Shown here piece after piece: positions 35,289 through 46,784 of a DNA stretch of 64,000 bases. Within the stretch, counting starts at the first letter, position 1. Each line of letters opens with the position of its first letter. The stretch is from assembly GCF_036865545.1 (NCBI RefSeq), contig NZ_CP142208.1, positions 806,001 through 870,000 of the forward strand, in the 5' to 3' direction. The notes beneath the pieces were generated by a model that worked only from the letters and a program-made list of their open reading frames with translations, did not search any database and was not told where the DNA came from. Position numbers and translations under genes: made by a program. This DNA is from Erwinia sp. E_sp_B01_1. Its GTDB lineage: Bacteria > Pseudomonadota > Gammaproteobacteria > Enterobacterales > Enterobacteriaceae.

Positions 35289-36605
35289 ATGGCTGACTAT
35301 CAGGGTAAAAAAGTCGTCATCATCGGATTGGGCCTTACCGGACTCTCCTGTGTTGATTTCTTTTTAGCGCGCGGCGTTACGCCCCGCGTGATGGATACCC
35401 GTGTCTCCCCGCCAGGCCTGGATAAATTGCCTGAAAGCGTTGAGCGCTGGCTGGGGTCGCTGAATGAAAGCTGGCTGCTGGATGCTGACCTGATTGTGGC
35501 CAGCCCCGGTATGGCGCTGGCGCATCCGTTCCTGAGCGAAGCCGCTGCAGCGGGCGTTGAAATTGTTGGCGACATCGAACTGTTTTGTCGTGAGGCTCAG
35601 GCACCGGTGGTAGCCATCACCGGCTCCAACGGCAAAAGCACGGTGACCACGCTGGTAGGCGAGATGGCCAGGGCAGCGGGCTTGCAGGTTGGCGTTGGCG
35701 GCAACATTGGTCTTCCGGCACTGATGCTGCTTGAGCAAGCGGCTGAATTGTATGTGCTTGAACTCTCCAGTTTCCAGCTTGAGACCACCAGCAGCCTGAA
35801 AGCGGCAGCGGCCACGGTGCTGAACGTCACTGAAGATCATATGGATCGCTATCCGCTGGGAATGCAGCAATACCGGGCAGCAAAGCTGCGCGTGTATGAA
35901 CAGGCCGCAGTCTGCGTGGTGAATGCCGATGACACACTGACCCTGCCACTGCGTGGCGTGGATCCCCGCTGCATCAGCTTTGGCGTGGATGCCGGTGATT
36001 ATCATCTCAGCACGCAGTCCGGCGAAAGCTGGCTGAATGTGCGCGGCGAAAATGTGCTGAAGACCAGCGAAATGACGCTGGTAGGCCAGCACAATTTCAC
36101 TAACGCTCTTGCGGCACTGGCGCTGGCTGAAGCGGTTAACATCCCTCTGGCTTCCAGCCTGCAAACCTTAACCACCTTTACCGGTCTGGCACATCGCTTC
36201 CAGATCGCGCTGGATCGGAACGGCGTGCGCTGGATCAATGACTCCAAAGCGACCAATGTCGGCAGCACAGAGGCCGCATTAAACGGTCTTCAGGTGCAGG
36301 GCACCTTGTGGCTGCTGCTGGGCGGTGACGGTAAGTCGGCGGATTTCAGCCCGCTGACGCGTTATCTGCAGGGTGACAACATCCGTACTTACTGCTTCGG
36401 CCAGGACGGGGAAGCTCTTGCTGCGCTGCGCCCGGATATTGCGGTACGGACCGAAACGCTGGCAGAAGCGATGACGCAGATTGCCAGCCAGGTTAAGCCA
36501 GGCGACATGGTTTTGCTCTCACCGGCCTGTGCCAGCCTGGACCAGTTTAAAAACTTTGAGCAGCGCGGTGACGCGTTTACGCAACTGGCGAAGGAGCTGG
36601 GCTGA
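35289..36605 (+). CDS. murD: UDP-MurNAc-L-alanine:D-glutamate ligase
   Basis: Adds D-glutamate to UDP-MurNAc-L-Ala. The 438 residues carry an N-terminal Rossmann-type domain ([13 protein letters not shown]), the P-loop in [15 protein letters not shown] (about 108-122), the central LELSSFQLE segment, and the C-terminal ligase domain. It is 2 bp after mraY, and its stop shares bases with the ftsW start (TGATG). Confidence 0.97.
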   Translation: MADYQGKKVVIIGLGLTGLSCVDFFLARGVTPRVMDTRVSPPGLDKLPESVERWLGSLNESWLLDADLIVASPGMALAHPFLSEAAAAGVEIVGDIELFCREAQAPVVAITGSNGKSTVTTLVGEMARAAGLQVGVGGNIGLPALMLLEQAAELYVLELSSFQLETTSSLKAAAATVLNVTEDHMDRYPLGMQQYRAAKLRVYEQAAVCVVNADDTLTLPLRGVDPRCISFGVDAGDYHLSTQSGESWLNVRGENVLKTSEMTLVGQHNFTNALAALALAEAVNIPLASSLQTLTTFTGLAHRFQIALDRNGVRWINDSKATNVGSTEAALNGLQVQGTLWLLLGGDGKSADFSPLTRYLQGDNIRTYCFGQDGEALAALRPDIAVRTETLAEAMTQIASQVKPGDMVLLSPACASLDQFKNFEQRGDAFTQLAKELG

Positions 36606-37819
36606 TGCATATTCCTGGTATAAACCTTGCTGGCGGTATCGCGAATCGTCTGAAAGAGTGGGTGATGGGCCCACGTGAGAGCGACGAAAGCTCAATGGTT
36701 CTTTATGATCGCACGCTGTTTTGGCTGACCATCGGCCTGGCAATCGTGGGATTTGTGATGGTGACCTCGGCATCCATGCCGGTGGGCCAGCGTTTGTCTG
36801 ATGACCCGTTCTACTTTGCCAAGCGTGACGCCTTCTATATTGTGCTGGCGCTCGGCATGGCACTGGTCACTTTGCGGGTGCCGATGGCTTTCTGGCAGCG
36901 CTACAGCAATATCATGCTGATGGTGACGGTAGCCATGCTGCTGATTGTACTGGTTGTGGGGAGTTCGGTTAACGGTGCATCCCGCTGGATTGCGCTGGGG
37001 CCATTACGTATTCAGCCTGCTGAGCTTTCGAAGCTCTCCCTGTTCTGTTACCTGGCAAGCTACCTGGTGCGCAAGGTTGATGAGGTACGTAACAACTTTT
37101 GGGGATTCTGTAAGCCGATGGGCGTGATGGTGGTGCTGGCCGTGCTGCTGCTGGCTCAGCCTGACCTGGGAACCGTGGTGGTGCTGTTTGTCACCACGCT
37201 GGCGATGCTGTTCCTGGCGGGTGCCAAGCTCTGGCAGTTCCTGGCCATTATCGGCTCCGGCATCTTCGCTGTGTGTTTGCTGATTGTTGCTGAACCTTAT
37301 CGTATGCGCCGTGTGACCTCTTTCTGGAACCCGTGGGAAGATCCCTTCGGCAGTGGCTACCAGTTAACCCAGTCCCTGATGGCGTTTGGCCGCGGTGAGT
37401 TTTGGGGCCAGGGGTTAGGCAACTCCGTGCAGAAACTGGAATATTTACCCGAGGCACACACCGACTTTATCTTCTCGATCATTGGTGAGGAGCTGGGTTA
37501 TATCGGTGTGGTTTTAGCCCTGTTAATGGTATTCTTCGTCGCTTTTCGCGCGATGTCCATTGGCCGTCGTGCGCTTGAGCTCGACCAGCGTTTTGCGGGC
37601 TTCCTGGGCTGCTCAATCGGCGTGTGGTTTAGCTTCCAGGCGCTGGTCAATGTGGGCGCCGCAGCGGGTATGCTGCCGACCAAAGGTCTGACGCTGCCCC
37701 TGATCAGTTACGGTGGTTCGAGTCTGATCATTATGTCGACCGCTATCGTATTTTTGTTACGTATTGATTATGAAACACGTCTGGCAAAAGCGCAGGCGTT
37801 TACGCGAGGTAGTCGATGA
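36605..37819 (+). CDS. ftsW: Septal peptidoglycan polymerase FtsW
   Basis: SEDS-family glycosyltransferase that works with FtsI to make septal peptidoglycan. The 404 residues have about ten transmembrane helices. The SEDS segments [23 protein letters not shown] and the C-terminal [15 protein letters not shown] are present. The start overlaps the murD stop, and the stop overlaps the murG start (ATGA), typical of tight coupling in the dcw cluster. Confidence 0.97.
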   Translation: MHIPGINLAGGIANRLKEWVMGPRESDESSMVLYDRTLFWLTIGLAIVGFVMVTSASMPVGQRLSDDPFYFAKRDAFYIVLALGMALVTLRVPMAFWQRYSNIMLMVTVAMLLIVLVVGSSVNGASRWIALGPLRIQPAELSKLSLFCYLASYLVRKVDEVRNNFWGFCKPMGVMVVLAVLLLAQPDLGTVVVLFVTTLAMLFLAGAKLWQFLAIIGSGIFAVCLLIVAEPYRMRRVTSFWNPWEDPFGSGYQLTQSLMAFGRGEFWGQGLGNSVQKLEYLPEAHTDFIFSIIGEELGYIGVVLALLMVFFVAFRAMSIGRRALELDQRFAGFLGCSIGVWFSFQALVNVGAAAGMLPTKGLTLPLISYGGSSLIIMSTAIVFLLRIDYETRLAKAQAFTRGSR

Positions 37820-38874
37820 AAGGGAAGCGACTGATGGTGATGGCTGGCGGCACCGGTGGGCACGTCTTCCCCGGGCTGGCGGTTGCACACCATCTTATGG
37901 CTCAGGGCTGGCAGGTTCGCTGGTTAGGTACCGCAGACCGGATGGAAGCCGACCTGGTTCCTGAACATGGCATCGACATCGATTTTATCCGCATCACCGG
38001 GCTGCGGGGCAAAGGCCTCCGCGCGCAACTGACCGCGCCACTGCGTATTTTCAACGCAGTTCGTCAGGCCAGAGCGATTATGAAAGCCTGGAAGCCAGAT
38101 GTGGTGTTGGGTATGGGCGGTTACGTTTCAGGCCCGGGTGGCCTGGCGGCCTGGAGTTGTGGCATTCCGGTGGTGCTGCATGAGCAGAACGGTATTGCCG
38201 GGCTGACCAACAAGTGGCTGGCAAAGATTGCCAAAAAGGTGATGCAGGCATTTCCGGGTGCCTTCCCCGATGCGGAAGTGGTGGGAAACCCGGTAAGAAC
38301 AGATGTACTGGCCCTGCCTTTACCGGAACAGCGTCTGGCTGACCGTAGCGGCCCCATTCGCGTGCTGGTCATTGGTGGAAGCCAGGGGGCTCGCGTACTG
38401 AACCAGACGATGCCTCAGGTTGCTGCAAAACTTGGTGAGGCGATCACCCTCTGGCATCAGGTAGGGAAGGGCGCACTGGAAGAGGTAAACCAGGCCTATG
38501 CCCAGGTCAGTCAGACGCAGCACAAAGTGACCGAATTTATTAGTGATATGGCTGCGGCTTATGCCTGGGCTGATGTGGTGGTTTGTCGTTCAGGCGCACT
38601 GACCGTAAGTGAAGTTGCTGCCGCAGGTTTACCGGCAATTTTTGTGCCGTTTCAGCATAAAGATCGCCAGCAATACTGGAATGCGCTGCCGCTGGAAAAA
38701 GCGGGCGCGGCCAAAATTTATGAGCAGCCGCAGTTTACTGCGGACGTAGTGGCAGAGACGCTGACCCGCTGGGATCGCCCAACTTTACTGCAAATGGCAG
38801 CAAAAGCTCGTGCAGTGGCGATCCCGGATGCAACCGATCGCGTAGCGGCGGAAGTCAGCAAGGCTGCGCTGTAA
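37816..38874 (+). CDS. murG: UDP-GlcNAc:lipid I GlcNAc transferase MurG
   Basis: GT28 glycosyltransferase that converts lipid I to lipid II at the inner face of the membrane. In the 352 residues the N-terminal glycine-rich loop [13 protein letters not shown] (about 10-22), a second loop [12 protein letters not shown], and the donor-binding [11 protein letters not shown] and [23 protein letters not shown] motifs are seen. A 68-bp gap separates it from murC. Confidence 0.97.
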   Translation: MKGKRLMVMAGGTGGHVFPGLAVAHHLMAQGWQVRWLGTADRMEADLVPEHGIDIDFIRITGLRGKGLRAQLTAPLRIFNAVRQARAIMKAWKPDVVLGMGGYVSGPGGLAAWSCGIPVVLHEQNGIAGLTNKWLAKIAKKVMQAFPGAFPDAEVVGNPVRTDVLALPLPEQRLADRSGPIRVLVIGGSQGARVLNQTMPQVAAKLGEAITLWHQVGKGALEEVNQAYAQVSQTQHKVTEFISDMAAAYAWADVVVCRSGALTVSEVAAAGLPAIFVPFQHKDRQQYWNALPLEKAGAAKIYEQPQFTADVVAETLTRWDRPTLLQMAAKARAVAIPDATDRVAAEVSKAAL

Positions 38875-38942
38875 AAGAATTTTCAGGGCCGATAACGATC
38901 GACCCGCAACCAGGTACTTACGGGTACTGACAGGCAGAAGAG

Positions 38943-40418
38943 ATGAATACACAACAACTGGCAAAACTGCGTACTATCGTGCCCGAGATGCGTCGCGTCC
39001 GGCACATCCACTTTGTCGGCATCGGCGGTGCTGGCATGGGCGGTATTGCCGAAGTGTTGGCCAACGAAGGCTATGAAATCAGCGGTTCAGATCTGGCACC
39101 CAATGCGGTAACCCAACATCTGAGCAAGCTTGGTGCGACCATCTATTTTAACCATCGCCCTGAGAACGTTGCTGACGTAAGCGTAGTGGTGGTTTCCACT
39201 GCGGTATCCCAGGATAACCCTGAGATTATTGCCGCGCGTGAAGCGCGTATCCCGGTTATTCGCCGTGCAGAAATGCTGGCTGAACTGATGCGTTTCCGCC
39301 ACGGTATCGCCGTAGCGGGTACCCACGGGAAAACCACCACCACCGCAATGCTCTCAAGTATTTATGCAGAAGGTGGACTGGATCCAACTTTCGTTAATGG
39401 CGGGCTGGTTAAAGCGGCAGGTACCCATGCACGTCTGGGCAGCAGCCGTTATCTGATTGCTGAAGCGGATGAGAGCGATGCCTCGTTCCTGCATCTTCAG
39501 CCGATGGTGGCGATTGTCACCAACATCGAAGCCGACCATATGGACACCTACCAGGGCGATTTCGAAAACCTGAAGCAGACATTTATCAACTTCCTGCACA
39601 ATCTGCCGTTTTATGGCCGTGCGGTGCTCTGTGTTGATGATGTGGTGATCCGTGACTTGATCCCGCGCGTGGGGCGTCAAATCACCACTTATGGCTTCAG
39701 CGAAGACGCCGATGTGCGGATTGCAAGCTACGAGCAGCATGGCGCTCAGGGGCACTTCACCCTGGCACGCCATGATAAGCCGCTGATGCATGTCACCCTG
39801 AACGCGCCTGGCCGCCATAACGCCCTTAATGCAGCAGCCGCGGTAGCGGTGGCTACGGAAGAGGGCGTTGAGGATGAAGAGATCCTGAGCGCGCTTGAAA
39901 GCTTCCAGGGAACGGGACGTCGTTTTGACTTCCTGGGCGAGTACCCGGTGAAAAAGGTGGATGGTACGCAGGGCTCCGCATTGCTGGTAGATGACTATGG
40001 CCATCACCCAACGGAAGTGGATGCCACCATTAAAGCCGCTCGTGCAGGCTGGCCGGACAAGCAGCTGGTGATGATTTTCCAGCCGCATCGCTACACCCGA
40101 ACCCGCGATCTCTATGACGACTTCGCAAACGTGTTGTCGCAGGTGGATGTTCTGCTGATGCTGGATGTTTACTCCGCTGGCGAAACGGCGATTCCGGGAG
40201 CAGACAGCCGTTCACTCTGCCGGACTATCCGGGGACGTGGCAAAGTCGATCCCATTCTGGTCTCCGACCACGACGCTGTACTGGATATGCTGGCGCCCAA
40301 GCTCTCTGGCAACGATTTAATTCTCGTCCAGGGCGCAGGGAACGTAGGGCGTATCGCCCGCACGCTGTCAGAACAAAAGTTACAACCGCTGAATAAAGAA
40401 GGGGATCATCATGGCTGA
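38943..40418 (+). CDS. murC: UDP-MurNAc:L-alanine ligase
   Basis: First amino-acid-adding Mur ligase. The 491 residues include the N-terminal UDP-binding loop ([17 protein letters not shown]), the P-loop in [11 protein letters not shown] (about 121-131), the [12 protein letters not shown] segment and C-terminal DDYGHHPTE. Its 3' end overlaps ddlB by 8 bp. Confidence 0.97.
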   Translation: MNTQQLAKLRTIVPEMRRVRHIHFVGIGGAGMGGIAEVLANEGYEISGSDLAPNAVTQHLSKLGATIYFNHRPENVADVSVVVVSTAVSQDNPEIIAAREARIPVIRRAEMLAELMRFRHGIAVAGTHGKTTTTAMLSSIYAEGGLDPTFVNGGLVKAAGTHARLGSSRYLIAEADESDASFLHLQPMVAIVTNIEADHMDTYQGDFENLKQTFINFLHNLPFYGRAVLCVDDVVIRDLIPRVGRQITTYGFSEDADVRIASYEQHGAQGHFTLARHDKPLMHVTLNAPGRHNALNAAAAVAVATEEGVEDEEILSALESFQGTGRRFDFLGEYPVKKVDGTQGSALLVDDYGHHPTEVDATIKAARAGWPDKQLVMIFQPHRYTRTRDLYDDFANVLSQVDVLLMLDVYSAGETAIPGADSRSLCRTIRGRGKVDPILVSDHDAVLDMLAPKLSGNDLILVQGAGNVGRIARTLSEQKLQPLNKEGDHHG

Positions 40419-41331
40419 GAAAGTAGCCGTATTGCTGGGTGGTACCTCAGCGGAGCGCGAAGTGTCACTGATGTCTGGTAATGCCGTGCTGGCCGGGCTG
40501 ATTGAAGCCGGTATTGACGCGCATGCTGTTGATATACGTGATTTTCCGGTCATGCGCCTGAAAGATGAAGGCTTTGATAAAGCCTTTATCGCCCTGCATG
40601 GTCGCGGTGGTGAAGACGGTACGCTGCAAGGGGTGCTGGAGTTTTTATCCATTCCTTATACCGGCAGCGGCGTGATGGCTTCCGCCATCACTATGGACAA
40701 GCTTCGCACAAAACTTCTGTGGCAGGGGTGTGGCCTGCCGATATCTCCCTATGTGGCTGTCACCCGTCTGGAGATGGACCAGGGCTTGAGTGCCGAAACG
40801 GAAGCAAAAATTGTGGCGCTGGGTCTGCCTGTGTTTGTCAAACCCAGCAGCGAAGGCTCCAGCGTAGGCATCAGCCGTGTTAACGAAGCGGGCTCGCTTC
40901 AGGCGGCGTTGACCGAAGCTTTCCGTCATGATGACGAAGTGCTGGTAGAAGCCTTCCTCAGTGGCCCGGAGTACACCGTAGCGGTAGTTGGCGACGAAAT
41001 ACTGCCTTCGATTCGCATTCAGACCGTTTCTGAGTTTTATGACTACGAAGCAAAATACTTTTCTGATGAGACGGAATATTTCTGCCCAAGCGGTCTGACC
41101 GCAGAGCAGGAAGCTGAACTCAGTGAGATCGTTATCAAAGCCTGGCGCGCCCTTGGATGCAGTGGCTGGGGACGCGTCGATGTCATGATGGGCGGTGACG
41201 GCCAGTTCTATCTGCTGGAAGTGAACACCTCCCCTGGTATGACGGGCCACAGCCTGGTCCCAATGGCGGGTAAGCAAGCGGGTATGAGCTTCTCACAGCT
41301 GGTAGCGCGCATTCTGGAGCTGGCCGACTGA
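40411..41331 (+). CDS. ddlB: D-alanine:D-alanine ligase B
   Basis: ATP-grasp ligase producing D-Ala-D-Ala for MurF. The 306 residues contain the N-terminal [14 protein letters not shown] loop, the serine loop [14 protein letters not shown], and the Mg-binding [17 protein letters not shown] near the C-terminus. The ATG lies within the end of murC. Confidence 0.97.
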   Translation: MAEKVAVLLGGTSAEREVSLMSGNAVLAGLIEAGIDAHAVDIRDFPVMRLKDEGFDKAFIALHGRGGEDGTLQGVLEFLSIPYTGSGVMASAITMDKLRTKLLWQGCGLPISPYVAVTRLEMDQGLSAETEAKIVALGLPVFVKPSSEGSSVGISRVNEAGSLQAALTEAFRHDDEVLVEAFLSGPEYTVAVVGDEILPSIRIQTVSEFYDYEAKYFSDETEYFCPSGLTAEQEAELSEIVIKAWRALGCSGWGRVDVMMGGDGQFYLLEVNTSPGMTGHSLVPMAGKQAGMSFSQLVARILELAD

Positions 41332-41332
41332 T

Positions 41333-42172
41333 ATGTCACAGGCCGCTCTGAATGTCCGAAACCGTGAAGCGCAGGAAAAAGCGCGTACCGGGCGCAGCAA
41401 TGGTTCACGCCTGGCGGGCATCGTCTTTCTGATGATGGTGCTTGGTGTGATGCTCGCCGGGGGTTTTGTGGTGGTGAAGTGGATGAATGATGCCTCAAGG
41501 CTGCCGCTCTCGAAGCTGGTAGTGACCGGGCAGACGCACTACACCACCGATGATGATATCCGACAGGCTATCCTCTCCCTGGGCGAACCGGGCACGTTTA
41601 TGTCGCAGGACGTTGACGTTATCCAACAGCAGATTGAACGTCTGCCGTGGATCCAGCAGGTCAGCGTACGTAAACAGTGGCCCGATGAACTGAAAATTCA
41701 CCTGGTAGAGTATGTGCCTGTTGCACGCTGGAACGATCTGCATATGGTTGATGCAGATGGGAAATCATTCACCGTGCCGGCCAATCACATTGGCAAACAA
41801 GAGATGCCGATGTTGTATGGTCCGGAAGGCAACGAAAAAGAGGTCCTGGCCGGTTATCACCAGATGAGCGACTTACTGGCGGCCAGCAAATTTAAATTGA
41901 AGGTGGCGTCGATGACCGCCAGGCGCTCCTGGCAACTGGTATTGAGCGATGATGTTCGTCTGGAACTGGGACGCAACGAAGATATGAAACGGCTAAAACG
42001 TTTCACCCAGCTCTATCCCACGTTGCAACAGCAGGCGCAGGCAGAAAACAAGCGTATCAGTTACGTGGATTTGCGGTACGACTCTGGCGCGGCAGTAGGA
42101 TGGGCACCGGCAGAAATTAAGACCTCCGACAGTAATCAGCAACAGAATCAGGCACAGGTTAAACAACAATGA
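41333..42172 (+). CDS. ftsQ: Divisome protein FtsQ
   Basis: Bitopic membrane protein that bridges early and late divisome proteins through FtsQLB. The 279 residues comprise a cytoplasmic N-terminus rich in Arg/Lys, a transmembrane helix (about 27-49), a POTRA domain (about 55-127) and the beta domain (about 128-260). It starts 1 bp after ddlB; its stop overlaps ftsA (ATGA). Promoters for ftsA/ftsZ are known to lie inside ftsQ in E. coli; I did not define them here. Confidence 0.95.
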   Translation: MSQAALNVRNREAQEKARTGRSNGSRLAGIVFLMMVLGVMLAGGFVVVKWMNDASRLPLSKLVVTGQTHYTTDDDIRQAILSLGEPGTFMSQDVDVIQQQIERLPWIQQVSVRKQWPDELKIHLVEYVPVARWNDLHMVDADGKSFTVPANHIGKQEMPMLYGPEGNEKEVLAGYHQMSDLLAASKFKLKVASMTARRSWQLVLSDDVRLELGRNEDMKRLKRFTQLYPTLQQQAQAENKRISYVDLRYDSGAAVGWAPAEIKTSDSNQQQNQAQVKQQ

Positions 42173-43425
42173 TCAAGTCGACGGACAGAAAACTGGTAGT
42201 TGGACTCGAGATTGGCACCGCGAAGGTTGCCGCTTTGGTAGGGGAAATTCTGCCCGATGGCATGGTCAACATCATTGGTGTGGGCAGTTGCCCATCCCGT
42301 GGGATGGATAAAGGCGGTGTGAACGATCTGGAATCGGTGGTGAAGTGCGTTCAGCGCGCCATCGATCAGGCAGAACTGATGGCTGACTGCCAGATTTCCT
42401 CGGTCTACCTTGCATTATCGGGAAAACACATCAGTTGCCAGAACGAAATAGGGATGGTTCCTATTTCCGAAGAGGAAGTGACCCAGGAAGATGTGGAGAA
42501 CGTGGTACACACCGCAAAATCCGTCCGTGTTCGTGATGAACACCGCATCCTCCATGTTATCCCGCAGGAATATGCGATCGACTATCAGGAAGGGATCAAA
42601 AATCCGGTTGGCCTGTCCGGCGTGCGGATGCAGGCAAAGGTACATTTGATCACCTGTCACAACGATATGGCTAAAAACATTGTCAAAGCTGTTGAACGTT
42701 GTGGCCTGAAAGTTGACCAATTGATTTTCGCCGGTCTGGCATCAAGTTTTGCCGTGCTGACGGAAGATGAACGTGAGCTGGGTGTCTGCGTTGTGGACGT
42801 CGGCGGTGGCACAATGGACATTGCGGTCTACACTGGGGGCGCACTGCGCCACACCAAGGTGATCCCTTATGCTGGCAACGTGGTGACCAGCGATATCGCT
42901 TATGCCTTCGGGACGCCTCCAACGGATGCTGAAGCGATTAAAGTTCGTCATGGCTGTGCGCTGGGTTCGATCGTCGGAAAAGATGAGAACGTCGAAGTTC
43001 CAAGCGTGGGAGGACGACCTCCGCGAAGCCTGCAACGTCAGACACTGGCTGAAGTTATTGAGCCTCGTTATACCGAGCTGCTGAATCTGGTCAATGACGA
43101 GATTCTGCACCTGCAGGAACAGCTGCGTCAGCAGGGCGTGAAGCATCACCTGGCGGCAGGTATCGTCCTGACCGGCGGCGCGGCACAGATTGAAGGATTG
43201 GCGGCTTGTGCCCAGCGTGTTTTCCACACGCAGGTACGTATTGGCCAGCCGCTGAACATTACCGGATTAACGGATTATGCGCAGGAGCCGTACTACTCAA
43301 CAGCGGTTGGCTTGCTGCACTACGGAAAAGAGTCACACCTTAACGGTGAGGCTGATGTAGAAAAAAGAGCCTCAGTGGGCAACTGGTTCAAACGAATCAA
43401 CAGCTGGCTGAGAAAAGAGTTTTAA
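42169..43425 (+). CDS. ftsA: Actin-like divisome protein FtsA
   Basis: Tethers FtsZ to the membrane. The 418-residue actin fold shows phosphate-1 ([15 protein letters not shown], about 10-24), phosphate-2 ([14 protein letters not shown]) and adenosine ([12 protein letters not shown]) motifs. The C-terminal amphipathic membrane-targeting helix ([15 protein letters not shown]) is intact. A 71-bp gap precedes ftsZ. Confidence 0.97.
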   Translation: MIKSTDRKLVVGLEIGTAKVAALVGEILPDGMVNIIGVGSCPSRGMDKGGVNDLESVVKCVQRAIDQAELMADCQISSVYLALSGKHISCQNEIGMVPISEEEVTQEDVENVVHTAKSVRVRDEHRILHVIPQEYAIDYQEGIKNPVGLSGVRMQAKVHLITCHNDMAKNIVKAVERCGLKVDQLIFAGLASSFAVLTEDERELGVCVVDVGGGTMDIAVYTGGALRHTKVIPYAGNVVTSDIAYAFGTPPTDAEAIKVRHGCALGSIVGKDENVEVPSVGGRPPRSLQRQTLAEVIEPRYTELLNLVNDEILHLQEQLRQQGVKHHLAAGIVLTGGAAQIEGLAACAQRVFHTQVRIGQPLNITGLTDYAQEPYYSTAVGLLHYGKESHLNGEADVEKRASVGNWFKRINSWLRKEF

Positions 43426-43496
43426 TTTTGAGTAAAGGGGATCATGCTAGACTTATTTATGATCTCCAGGCGACCGGCACATAACGGAGAGAAATT

Positions 43497-44654
43497 ATGT
43501 TTGAACCAATGGAATTAACAAATGACGCGGTGATTAAAGTCATCGGCGTCGGCGGCGGCGGCGGCAATGCTGTTGAGCATATGGTGCGCGAACGCATCGA
43601 AGGCGTGGAGTTTTTCGCGGTAAACACCGACGCTCAGGCGTTGCGTAAAACCGCAGTTGGCCAGACTATCCAGATTGGTAACGGCATCACCAAAGGTTTA
43701 GGTGCTGGTGCAAATCCGGAAGTGGGTCGTAACTCTGCTGAAGAAGACCGTGAAGCACTGCGTCAGGCACTGGAAGGTGCAGACATGGTGTTTATTGCTG
43801 CCGGCATGGGCGGCGGTACCGGTACCGGTGCTGCGCCAGTTGTGGCTGAAGTGGCAAAAGATTTAGGTATCCTGACGGTTGCTGTGGTAACCAAGCCTTT
43901 CAATTTCGAAGGCAAAAAGCGCATGGCGTTTGCCGAGCAGGGTATTGCTGAGCTCTCCAAGCATGTCGACTCTTTGATCACTATTCCAAACGACAAGCTG
44001 CTGAAAGTGCTTGGCCGTGGCATCTCTCTGCTGGACGCGTTCGGCGCAGCCAACGACGTGCTGAAAGGCGCGGTACAGGGTATTGCAGAACTGATTACCC
44101 GTCCTGGCCTGATGAACGTCGACTTTGCTGACGTGCGCACCGTGATGTCCGAAATGGGCTACGCGATGATGGGTTCAGGCGTGGCCTGTGGTGAAGACCG
44201 CGCAGAAGAAGCGGCTGAAATGGCGATTTCCAGCCCACTGCTGGAAGATATCGACCTTTCAGGGGCTCGTGGCGTGCTGGTTAACATCACGGCTGGCTTC
44301 GACCTGCGTCTGGATGAGTTTGAAACTGTGGGTAACACCATCCGTGCGTTTGCTTCCGACAATGCGACCGTAGTTATCGGTACCTCGCTGGACCCGGAAA
44401 TGAACGACGAACTGCGTGTGACCGTTGTTGCCACCGGTATTGGTATGGACAAACGTCCAGAAATCACCCTGGTAACCAACAAACAGCAGCAGACTCAGCC
44501 AGTGATGGATCACCGCTACCAGCAGCACGGTATGGCGCCTTTACCTCAGGAGCAGAAACCTGCGGCTAAAGTGGTCAACGATCAGGGCCAGCCAACGAAC
44601 AAAGAGCCTGACTATCTGGATATTCCGGCCTTCCTGCGTAAGCAGGCGGATTAA
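43497..44654 (+). CDS. ftsZ: Cell division GTPase FtsZ
   Basis: Tubulin homologue that forms the Z ring. The 385 residues contain the GTP-binding GGGTGTG at 105-111, the T7 loop region with NVDFADVR, a variable Gln-rich linker (about 320-365) and the conserved C-terminal peptide [14 protein letters not shown]. That peptide binds FtsA, ZipA and ZapD, and zapD is encoded 6 kb away. GGAGAG lies upstream of the ATG. Confidence 0.98.
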   Translation: MFEPMELTNDAVIKVIGVGGGGGNAVEHMVRERIEGVEFFAVNTDAQALRKTAVGQTIQIGNGITKGLGAGANPEVGRNSAEEDREALRQALEGADMVFIAAGMGGGTGTGAAPVVAEVAKDLGILTVAVVTKPFNFEGKKRMAFAEQGIAELSKHVDSLITIPNDKLLKVLGRGISLLDAFGAANDVLKGAVQGIAELITRPGLMNVDFADVRTVMSEMGYAMMGSGVACGEDRAEEAAEMAISSPLLEDIDLSGARGVLVNITAGFDLRLDEFETVGNTIRAFASDNATVVIGTSLDPEMNDELRVTVVATGIGMDKRPEITLVTNKQQQTQPVMDHRYQQHGMAPLPQEQKPAAKVVNDQGQPTNKEPDYLDIPAFLRKQAD

Positions 44655-44734
44655 GAATTTCCTGAGAATTAGGAATCTCCGCTCTTTGTGCTAAAATGTT
44701 CGCCCGTCAGTAAGTTATACTGGCGGTCGGATGA

Positions 44735-45673
<939 letters not shown>

Positions 45674-45680
45674 GTCAGAA

Positions 45681-46196
45681 CTACTTATTACGACTGGTTG
45701 AGCTGGTACTCTCTCCGGCCAGCGAGGCCAGTCGTTCTATTATTCTCTTCAATTTTTCAGGGCTACGGCTCGCCACACTTCGCAGTATCTCCGCACTTTG
45801 TTCACTTAACTGACGCCCCGGCGAATTTTCCTTTTCTTCTGACTGACTGCCGCTTTTTTGCACGTTTTCCTGACCAATTGCGGCCAGCGTGGGATTAATG
45901 GTGATGTCGATTGCCGTCAATGATGGTAATATTTGCGCTCGTAAAGCTGACAGCAGACTGGATTGTTCATAGCGTAAGCGCATCATCCAACTGGCATTAG
46001 CGGTTTCGAGCACCAGAATGCCCTGGCGGAAATTTGCCACGCGGCACCAGGGATGCATCTGGGCGGGAAGAATTCCCTGCACGGCACGATTCAGTTTATT
46101 AAGCGCTATGGCGCGCTGCTGAATTGACTGCAGCATGCCCTGGCCTTCGGTAGCTTCGAATAAATTTTCAATTGATTGCGGGCGACTATCACGCAT
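45681..46196 (-). CDS. DUF721 (DciA-like) protein
   Basis: The 171-residue product has a DUF721-type domain in its N-terminal half (about 20-95). Typical segments are a short helical start, LNRAVQGILP, HPWCRVANFRQGILVLETANASWMMRLRYEQ and LLSALRAQILPSL. The C-terminal half is polar and low-complexity, with a last helix PEKLKRIIERLASLA. DUF721 includes DciA, the replicative helicase loader of most bacteria lacking DnaC. Whether this enterobacterial copy has that role is unknown. ATG 46196 has GGAG six bases upstream. It sits on the opposite strand between lpxC and secM, where E. coli K-12 has no gene, and is divergent from secM. Confidence 0.8.
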   Translation of the reverse strand: MRDSRPQSIENLFEATEGQGMLQSIQQRAIALNKLNRAVQGILPAQMHPWCRVANFRQGILVLETANASWMMRLRYEQSSLLSALRAQILPSLTAIDITINPTLAAIGQENVQKSGSQSEEKENSPGRQLSEQSAEILRSVASRSPEKLKRIIERLASLAGESTSSTSRNK

Positions 46197-46216
46197 AGCA
46201 GGCTCCGGCGGAAACA

Positions 46217-46717
46217 GTGATCGGTATTCTAAATCGTTGGCGACAATTTGGCAGACGTTATTTCTGGCCGCATCTCCTGTTGGGGATGGTCGCGGCTGGT
46301 CTTGGCCTGCCTCACGCTGCCAGCGACCGCACAACCTTACCAGAAACCGCCTCGCGAAGCCTGAATATCAGCAGTGGGGTACGTTTCGACAGCCTCGCAC
46401 TGCTTCAGGAAAGCACCCGCCGATCTAATTTTAACGTGGATTACTGGCATCAGCATGCCATTCGTACCGTAATCCGCCATCTCTCTTTCTCGCTGAAGCC
46501 CGCCAGTCTTCCCACCGCAGAGCAGGTTTTACCGCTTGAAGTGCAGAAACTGGCGCTGCTGGATACGCTTAACGCCCTGCTAACGCACGAGGCCAGACCG
46601 CCAGCTATTGTCCGTCAAACGGCATCGCGTCAACCCGCAGCAAAAGCCCGTCATCAGACTGGCCTGTGGCTGGCTCAGGTCCGCGGTATTCGTGCCGGGC
46701 CTGCTTCTCTCGCCTGA
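46217..46717 (+). CDS. secM: Secretion monitor SecM (translation-arrest regulator of secA)
   Basis: SecM stalls its own ribosome when Sec export is slow, exposing the secA start and raising SecA synthesis. The 166-residue product starts with GTG ([20 protein letters not shown]) and has a signal-peptide-like N-terminus. It ends with the arrest region [12 protein letters not shown] (near residue 150-161). Compared with the E. coli arrest motif FxxxxWIxxxxGIRAGP, Trp, Gly, Arg and the final Pro are kept. The Phe five residues before Trp is His, and the Ile after Trp is Leu. secA begins 67 bp downstream. Confidence 0.93.
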   Translation: MIGILNRWRQFGRRYFWPHLLLGMVAAGLGLPHAASDRTTLPETASRSLNISSGVRFDSLALLQESTRRSNFNVDYWHQHAIRTVIRHLSFSLKPASLPTAEQVLPLEVQKLALLDTLNALLTHEARPPAIVRQTASRQPAAKARHQTGLWLAQVRGIRAGPASLA

Positions 46718-46784
46718 CTAAGTAATCAAACCCATTCTAATTAAGTGCTTCACCACGTCTGGTGACTGAGAGAAAGTATTTACT

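Noticed and set aside
35364..36164. 266-codon open frame antisense to murD
   Set aside because: Shadow frame of murD; codon pattern is the complement of the real gene.
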